The notes under the pieces: model-generated | Told to the model about the DNA's origin: nothing | What the model saw: only the letters and a program-made list of their open reading frames with translations | Database searches by the model: none | DNA from: Petunia secreta | Taxonomy: Eukaryota > Streptophyta > Magnoliopsida > Solanales > Solanaceae | Direction: 5' to 3' | NCBI GenBank assembly: GCA_029990175.1 | Contig: JARKIP010000010.1 | Location: 39,922,001-39,986,000, forward strand | Length of the DNA stretch: 64,000 nucleotides | Program-made: the position numbers and the translations under genes | Part shown: positions 57,804-64,000 of the stretch, in pieces | How the letters are laid out: each line of letters starts with the position of its first letter | Numbering within the stretch: position 1 is the stretch's first letter

Positions 57804-59072
57804 ATGCGTAAGACAAGATCTCAGTCTGCAGAGTTGAAACCGTTTGACCCAAGATTGAGAGGACATTCCACGCCTTAAAAAGGGCGAATATTGTTGGCAA
57901 TACACTTAGAAAATCAGAAACCAAAGAAATTGAGATGGCTGAAGATTTGGCACTTAATGCTTTTGCTCAGCCTGTGGCTGGAAACTTGGCTTCTGCTATT
58001 CGGCTTCCGGAATTTGAAGCTGAGAGTTTTTACATTACCCAAACTATGGTCAGTCTGTTGTCCAACGCTGGACTTTTTTCAGGTAAATCCACTGACGATC
58101 CTCAAAAGCATTTGAAAAGGTTCATGAGGCTGTGTGAAACTCAGAAGCATGCTCGAGTTCCGCCTGAGGTCGTGCGATTGATGTTATTCCCGTTTTCTTT
58201 GACGAATGATGCTAGTGACTGGTTTGATTCTTTGTCAGTCAATTCTATCACTTCGTGGGATGAGTTGGTGATCAAGTTCATGAAGAAATTTTCCCACCAA
58301 ATAAAACTGCGAAGTTGGTTGATGAGATACTCATATTCAGGCAGAACCCGCTAGAGACTTTGCTAGAAGCTTGGGAGAGGTTCAAGAGCTGCTTATGGAA
58401 GTGTCCCCATCATGGAATTCCTGATCAGATATTGGGACAAAGAATTTACATGGGCATGAGTGATCAAATCAAGGGCAATTTAGATGCAGCTGCTGGAGGA
58501 GCATTCTTGAGTAAAACATTCACTGAAGCAAAAGCTCTCTCGATACCATGGCTAAAAATTCAGGTTGGTTGACTAGAGATGTATCTGCTAGTTCAGGCCC
58601 AAAGGTTTTGGCTGCTGGAATTGATCATGGGGTTGAAGAGAAAATGTCAAGGCTGCAGACTACGCTGGATGTGGCTTTGAAACAATTTAATGAAAACATG
58701 CTGAAACCCGTTAACCAGGTGGACACACCCGATCCTGGTAATTTTGCTGACTCTGATTTATTGGGTTATACTGAAGATGCCAATTTTTTGAACTATGGGC
58801 AGAGGCAACAATACAATCAGCAAGGTCCAGTTAGGCAGGTACAACAACCAGCTCCATACAACATTTCTAGACAGCACGATCAGCCAGTTCCTTACCAGAG
58901 ACAAGCAACTTACAATAATCAGCAGCAAATGGTATTACCTACACAGCAAGCTAATGGCATAGCTGACATTAAAAGTATGGTGCAGTCCATTGTGGGAGTA
59001 CACAAGAAGTTGCAAGATCAAGTTACAGCACACGACACTGCCATTAAGGGGATAGAGATGCAGTTGGGACAC
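57804..59072 (+). pseudogene. gag of the Athila-type element, frameshifted and truncated by an insertion
   Basis: The likely start at 57,804 (MRKTRSQSAELKPFDP) matches the usual Athila gag opening. Frame changes occur near 57,866, 58,335 and 58,560. The core shows GLFSGKSTDDPQKHLKRFM, RLMLFPFSLTNDASDWFDSL, LEAWERFKSCLWKCPHHG and DAAAGGAFLSKT, all Athila gag hallmarks. A Gln-rich stretch and IKGIEMQLG follow. The sequence is then cut at 59,072 by the next retroelement, and the remainder of the Athila element lies beyond the window. Confidence 0.85.
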
Positions 59073-60298
59073 TGTTGCTCCCAACGCACACGCAAGTATA
59101 CGTGGTCGACAAGTAATAAAGTGATAAGTAGAGTATCGTTCCCACGAGGACTATTCAGACTGGACTCCTAACAAACAGTTTCCTATTAACTATTCAGGGA
59201 TCTTTTTCGATGATGATTGTGAAATTTACTAACTAAAGAAAATAATTAAAAACAAGTAATATAGCCAATTATAGGTTGTTATCAATCAAAGAGAAACGAT
59301 CCAGGGTCAGAGTTACGAACAATCCAGTTGAGTTTTCCAGTTGATTCTACTTCTTTATTTCCTAGATTGCTAACTAACAGGTTAATTGTACCCGTGAAAA
59401 CCCTTCGATTCTTCACGGTCTATGCAGGCTACTCCAATCCCTATATATCTATGGGTTGAATCACGTGCACGCATTAACGAATTCTGTGATTAGTTAAACT
59501 AGGCGAGCAAGTATATGTCTATCCTACCCGCAAATCGATTCCCCGATGCCCGGGTTCACAAACTAGCCCTACTCTTTCTTATTACGTAATTAAATTCCCT
59601 CTTTCGAGTTCAATCTAAAAACCATAGATAGTGTTCAATTATCAGGCCTCAATAATCAAACAATTATGATCAAGAAAGAATAAACAATCCGTAATGGTAA
59701 ATCAATATATAGAAATCAACTTTAAAACATCAACCTTCATGTATTTACTTTAACCTTAGAACGAACAAACTATAGAATTAAGGAGAAGAATAAGAGAAAG
59801 AGAGAAAGAACTTGTTAGAAGACATCTAGGGCTCCTCCCCTCTCCTCCAAAACTTGCTCCAAAGTCTGAACTCCCCTAAAAAACTAAGTAAAAGAGTATT
59901 TATAGAGTTTACAAAGGCCTGGTAATAAGTTAGACCTAAGCCTAAACGAAATAGGAAGTCAAAATTCGCTTCAGGGGCGCTATAACGGGCGCCCCGCGCC
60001 CACGACCGCACTGGGACAACCAGTAGACGTCAAACTTTGGGCGCTTTTGGGGCGCCCCATGTGGGAAAAAGCGCCAGCCACTGGGCGCTATAAGTGGCGC
60101 CCCACGTGCCCCAAAGCGCCAGGCCATTCTGCTTTCTCGATCATGCTCTATAAAGCTCCAAATGCACTTCATAACAACCTACATATACACGACATAAAAT
60201 TAGTGCAAAACCACATTCATAAACTATAAAACGGGCGAATAAAGTATCCAAACGCAAGGAAATACTAAGGAAATATAGGCATAAAATGCCAAACATCA
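59073..60298 (-). repeat. 3' LTR of the Athila-derived element
   Basis: 1,226 bp. It contains a GGCGCC-rich stretch at 59,968-60,120, with repeated GGGCGCTNTNNNNGGCGCCC motifs. Confidence 0.88.
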
Positions 60299-62351
60299 CC
60301 ACCCCACACTTGAACCTTTGCTCGTCCTCGAGCAATTACAAATAACTTCCCAACCTAGGTAGAACAGGTCTGCCTATGACTATGGTTGATACCGACCATT
60401 GAACAAATACATACATGACTACTATGGGTCCAACAAACATGCCAATAATATAACAAACTCAAAAACATGAGAACAACCACCCCAAGACAACTCAAATGCA
60501 CAAACTCAACTCATTGCAACCATGCTCCCACAAAATCACACCTATCTACTCAACCAAGAAGCCATCAACTTCACCTATTTCATGCAAACCATGTGCCCTC
60601 ACCAATATGAAGCAAAATAGTGTCCCCCAAAGATCACACACAACAATAAATATCATGAATAGAACGGGGATAATAACATAAAAAGAATTCACTCACTCTC
60701 ATGAAAATCTCACATGTCACACACGATGTACCATAGGCTTGCCCGTAGTGTAGGACTCCACTAATGTAAGCTCACTCCAATCGGAATTAACTAGGATTTT
60801 AAAAAGGTTGTAATGTAGGCTGAGGGGCGGGTAGGATACATATGGGTAATAGTGACTACCTCCCTAAGCACTTTTAATACATCACAATTAATTCAAACAC
60901 AAGTCTCATCAAAGCCACCCATTCAACAACTTTCACACACACCTTCTCAACAAGTAGCAATTTTTCTTTTAAGCACAACAATAGCAAGGATGGATATTCA
61001 CTTCTTTTCTTTTTATTTCTTTTTCCAATTTTTTCTTTTCAACTTTGCTCTTTTTTTCTTTCCATTTGTTTTCTTTTTCTACCTTGCCAATGCTCATAAA
61101 CAACTACTACACAATTCATTCAAGTATTCCCCTTCATTAGTTCCACTAAAAAACCTCCCAATATTCAACCACAACTCCACAATAATATCACATTATCAAT
61201 TAAAGTGCTTAAGGAGTAAAGGGCCAAAAGAAAGCAATTTCGAACAAGTGGGTAGGCTCGGGGTGTGGGTGCCAACAAAAGGTCAAAGAGATCACAACAA
61301 TCAAGTCCAAAGTGTATAGGTAAGGATAGGCAAATCAAAAGAAGGCCTGTATCATTTTCCGACTAGAGGAAACCTAGGATTTCGCTTTGCACACACACGG
61401 GGCAAGTTCTAGACATCAATATGCAAACATGGAGTATAATAAGAATATGCCTCACAACACACATTGCACACAATCCACACAAAAAGGCTCCATCACAACT
61501 CTCAATCAAGCAGTTAGAGTGCAACTTGTGGAAAATTAAGCACTAATGCACAAAGGTTCACAACAAAGTCAAACAAGTGGACTCAAGCATCTCAAGAGGG
61601 TCATTCCATTTTTTTTCTAGGCATGCATCACAATTTAAACCAAAAGACACCACAAGTAGCACATGCAACAAGTTCAAATCCACCGGTATCAAACAAATCA
61701 AAGGCACCTAGCATTCCACCTATTCCTTTCGTCTAGGGCCACCTATAACTAACTACTCTAATCCTAAAAATAAAAACTACCCGGTTCAAAGGCTCCACCG
61801 TGGAAAAGAACCGAGGCCATAAGAAAAATCATGGGGTGGATGACATGTACCACTAATAAAAACTAAAAAAAAGAAAATCTTTTTGCAATTTTTCATTGGT
61901 TTTCCAATTTTTTTTATATATTAAAGCAAGAAACAAATAGAAATAAAGTCAAGTGACAAAAGGAAATCCTACGGTACATGCATCCCTAACCTCAAAAATA
62001 AAGGAGAGTTCCCCACGCCACACTTAAAACAAGCAATGTCCTCAGTGCTAAAAATAAAGTACAAGAGTTAAGGAACTTCCCTGAAGGCCGAAAGATCTAG
62101 CCTTTGGCGCTAGCAGTGACGCCATCTCTATCACGAACCCACCAAGCGTCCGTATAACATAAGGTACTCAGACTTCCCCCAACAGGTCATCAATATTAGG
62201 CAGGGGTGAGGACACCCCACACTTAAACTTGACATTACATGAACCTGCAATCCAAAGAATCACCCAAAGTAATACACAACTATAAAAATAATAATATAAA
62301 TAAATAAAAGTAAAGCAAACAAATTGGGTTGCCTCCCAAGAAGCGCTTGAT
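60299..62351 (-). other. Non-coding interior of the Athila-derived element
   Basis: No convincing gene is seen on either strand. Strand-biased Ca/Ta-rich sequence and T-rich runs (60,990-61,090) give only low-complexity ORFs. pol is completely absent. Confidence 0.6.
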
Positions 62352-63370
62352 TTAACGTCGCGGCATGACGAAGACAACTTCATCACTTTTGTCTCCACTT
62401 TGAACTAATGAATTGAATCCCAACTTTGCCTCAAGCTTACGACTATGGTATTGGGGTGGTGGCAAAAATACAAAAGGACCAAGTAACCAATGTCGCATTT
62501 TGCACTTCTTGGCCTTTACATGAGGGATGTCGTTTTGTCTCCTTGGCATCACAAACTCTAAAATATAAGTACCTTGTTCCTCCTCCTTTGGTTTCTTCAT
62601 AGGCTCGGGTGGCTCAATTTTCATGTCACCATCCAAACACAATGTTCAAAAATGATTGGAATGAGATCCAATGCGCTTCAATTCTAAAGTTGCATTACTT
62701 TTGACACCCTCACTTGCACAAACACTAGAGTCCTCAAATATGATGTTTTCTATTTCCACACTTGACTCTAATGTAATTTCCTCAACTTCGGCATCATCAA
62801 CTAATATTAGGTCGAATGGTAGGAATTCCACTTTTTGCTCCTCAAATTGGCTTCTAAGCTCTTCTATCTCAAATCTACTATTCACGACAATTGATAATTG
62901 GGCATCAGACACCTCAATTATATCACTCAAATTTGCCTCTAGATCATGAATAGCCAAGCCAAATTGATCAATCTCTTGTCCGAGCTCCACTCTTTCTTCC
63001 ATAAATTGCCTCGTCATATTTGTTAGTTCACTCTTGAAATCCCCATAAGCTTCGAAGAGTTTGGCTTGCTCTATTAGCCAAGTTTCGCTAACAACCTGCG
63101 CTTTATCGCTCCCCTCAAGCTCACAAACATCATTAGAATCATCACAAAAATTATTGGGGTAAGGAGCATGACACTTAGGACAATCATTCCACCGACCACC
63201 ACACAATTTACAAAATTCCAATCAAAGGTGGTAGAAAATTTACATAACCAGTCTCGTAGGGTTGAAAGAGTTGGACAATTTTCCCACAAGTGGGTTCCTC
63301 CGCAAATTAGACAGAGATCATCAAAATTAGAATTACAACCACTCGACCAATTTTCATTAAAAGATGCCAT
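62352..63370 (-). pseudogene. Cys-rich ORF of unknown role in the Athila-derived element, decayed
   Basis: The start at 63,370 (MASFNENWSSG) is about 95 nt after the primer site, where gag is expected. The first part has CLICGGTHLWENC (CX2CX3HX4C, close to a retroviral-type zinc knuckle). A frame change near 63,215 leads to CKLCGGRWNDCPKC and a ~100-residue helical, acidic segment. An in-frame TGA near 62,643 is followed by a continuation (KKCKMRHWLLGPFVFLPPPQ) to 62,352. The Athila gag core is not present. The two Cys motifs suggest nucleic-acid or metal binding. The function is unknown. Confidence 0.55.
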
Positions 63371-63464
63371 GATAAGACAGGTAACACAATACTAAACTAA
63401 ACAAAAATTAAACCTGAATAGAAAATAAGTAATCGTTCAAAAAGAAATCAGTCAATTATTTAGT

Positions 63465-63481
63465 CCCCGGCAACGGCGCCA
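63465..63481 (-). promoter_or_regulatory. Primer-binding site complementary to tRNA-Asp
   Basis: On the minus strand TGGCGCCGTTGCCGGGG lies 6 nt after the 5' LTR. It is the exact complement of the 3' end of plant tRNA-Asp (CCCCGGCAACGGCGCCA), from my knowledge of that tRNA. Athila-type elements typically use such a site. Confidence 0.8.
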
Positions 63482-63487
63482 AAAACT

Positions 63488-64000
63488 TGTTGCTCCCAAC
63501 GCACACGCAAGTATACGTGGTCGACAAGTAATAAAGTGATAAGTAGAGTATCGTTCCCACGAGGACTATTCAGACTGGACTCCTAACAAACAATTTCCTA
63601 TTAACTATTCAGGGATCTTTTTCGATGATGATTGTGAAATTTACTAACTAAAGAAAATAATTAAAAACAAGTAATAGAGCCAATTATAGGTTGTTATCAA
63701 TCAAAGAGAAACGATCCAGGGTCAGAGTTACGAACAATCCAGTTGAGTTTTCCAGTTGATTCTATTTCTTGATTTCCTAGATTGCTAACTAACATGTTAA
63801 TTGTACCCGTGAAAACCTTTCGATTCTTCACGGTCTATGCAGGCTACTCCAATCCCTATATGTCTATGGGTTGAATCACGTGCACGCATTAACGAATTTT
63901 GTGATTAGTTAAACTAGGCGAGCAAGTATATGTCTATCCTACCCGCAAATCGACCCCGATGCCCGGGTTCACAAACTAGCCCTACTCTTTCTTATTACGT
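63488..64000 (-). repeat. 5' LTR of the Athila-derived element (partial, runs off the window)
   Basis: 513 bp matching 59,073-59,587 with about 98% identity. Confidence 0.9.

Larger units (their letters stand above)
59073..64000 (-). mobile_element. Athila-derived non-autonomous LTR element inserted in the Athila gag (runs off the window)
   Basis: LTR copies lie at 59,073-60,298 (3' LTR on the minus strand) and from 63,488 to the window end (5' LTR, incomplete). Over the shared 513 bp they differ at about 8 bases plus one 2-bp indel. Minus-strand LTRs start TGATGTTTGGCA and end GAGCAACA. A purine tract (AAGTGTGGGGTGG) at 60,299-60,311 precedes the 3' LTR. The 3.2-kb interior contains no pol. 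It does contain a perfect tRNA-Asp primer site and one decayed Cys-rich ORF. The left target duplication would be GACAC (59,068-59,072), and its partner is outside the window. Confidence 0.88.

Noticed and set aside
60852..61319. 155-aa plus-strand ORF with a Phe-rich hydrophobic stretch
   Set aside because: It comes from a T-rich run in the non-coding interior of an LTR element. It has no promoter, homology or conserved motif.

Overview
The window looks like nuclear DNA of a flowering plant. It has AT-rich intergenic DNA, GT-AG introns and plant transposon families. A degenerate Au-type SINE and several small DNA transposons suggest a solanaceous eudicot, but that placement is an inference. 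Only one intact host gene is visible: a 13-exon Rab GDP-dissociation inhibitor (444 aa) at 43.1-48.8 kb on the minus strand. The terminal exon of an unidentified host gene lies at the left edge. Broken pieces of an F-box/DUF295-like gene and of another minus-strand exon lie between the transposons. Almost everything else is nested transposons.

Region 1 (about 0.2-11.2 kb) is a Mutator-like element (MULE-1). It carries a decayed DUF1985 plus Ulp1-type cysteine-protease gene (+), a ~70 aa small ORF (+), a ~174-bp tandem array, and a convergent decayed MULE transposase (-). Its introns and spacers are filled with about 45 copies of a GTGTACAC palindrome. Region 2 (11,975-21,627) is a second MULE whose ends can be defined. 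It has a 25-bp inverted terminus (19/25, ending in a perfect 14-mer) and a TAGTAACA target duplication, and it sits inside a DUF295-like gene. It carries a decayed transposase, a homologue of the same small ORF, a ~164-bp tandem array, a GRF-type zinc-finger/coiled-coil gene, and a DUF1985 gene in which I see no Ulp1 domain. The recurring pair of small ORF and tandem array in two divergent MULEs is the least explained signal here.

Region 3 (22,025-38,041) is a 16-kb Ty3/gypsy element of the Tat/Ogre type with ~3.4% LTR divergence. It has a broken gag-pol, an extra archaeal-type RNase H domain, an antisense plant-mobile-domain gene with four exact 165-bp repeats, and two further tandem-repeat zones before the 3' LTR. 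A 527-bp MITE sits in its right LTR. A second copy of that MITE lies at 39,062-40,890 and is itself interrupted by a 1.25-kb element. A hAT-type element (38,184-39,048) lies beside it.

Region 4 (41-50.4 kb) holds the GDI gene and its flanks, including a SINE and a 556-bp hAT-type element with an internal tRNA-like Pol III promoter. Region 5 (50,721 to the window end) is a nest. An Athila-type element (+) has a 5' LTR split by a Ty1/copia element (50,783-56,465; CATCT duplication; 2.4% LTR divergence). Its gag is cut by a non-autonomous Athila-derived element (59,073 to beyond the window; ~1.6% LTR divergence) with a perfect tRNA-Asp primer site and a Cys-rich ORF of unknown role. The Copia copy has no recognisable tRNA primer site. 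Instead its leader is perfectly complementary over 15 nt to its own LTR, which raises the possibility of self-priming.
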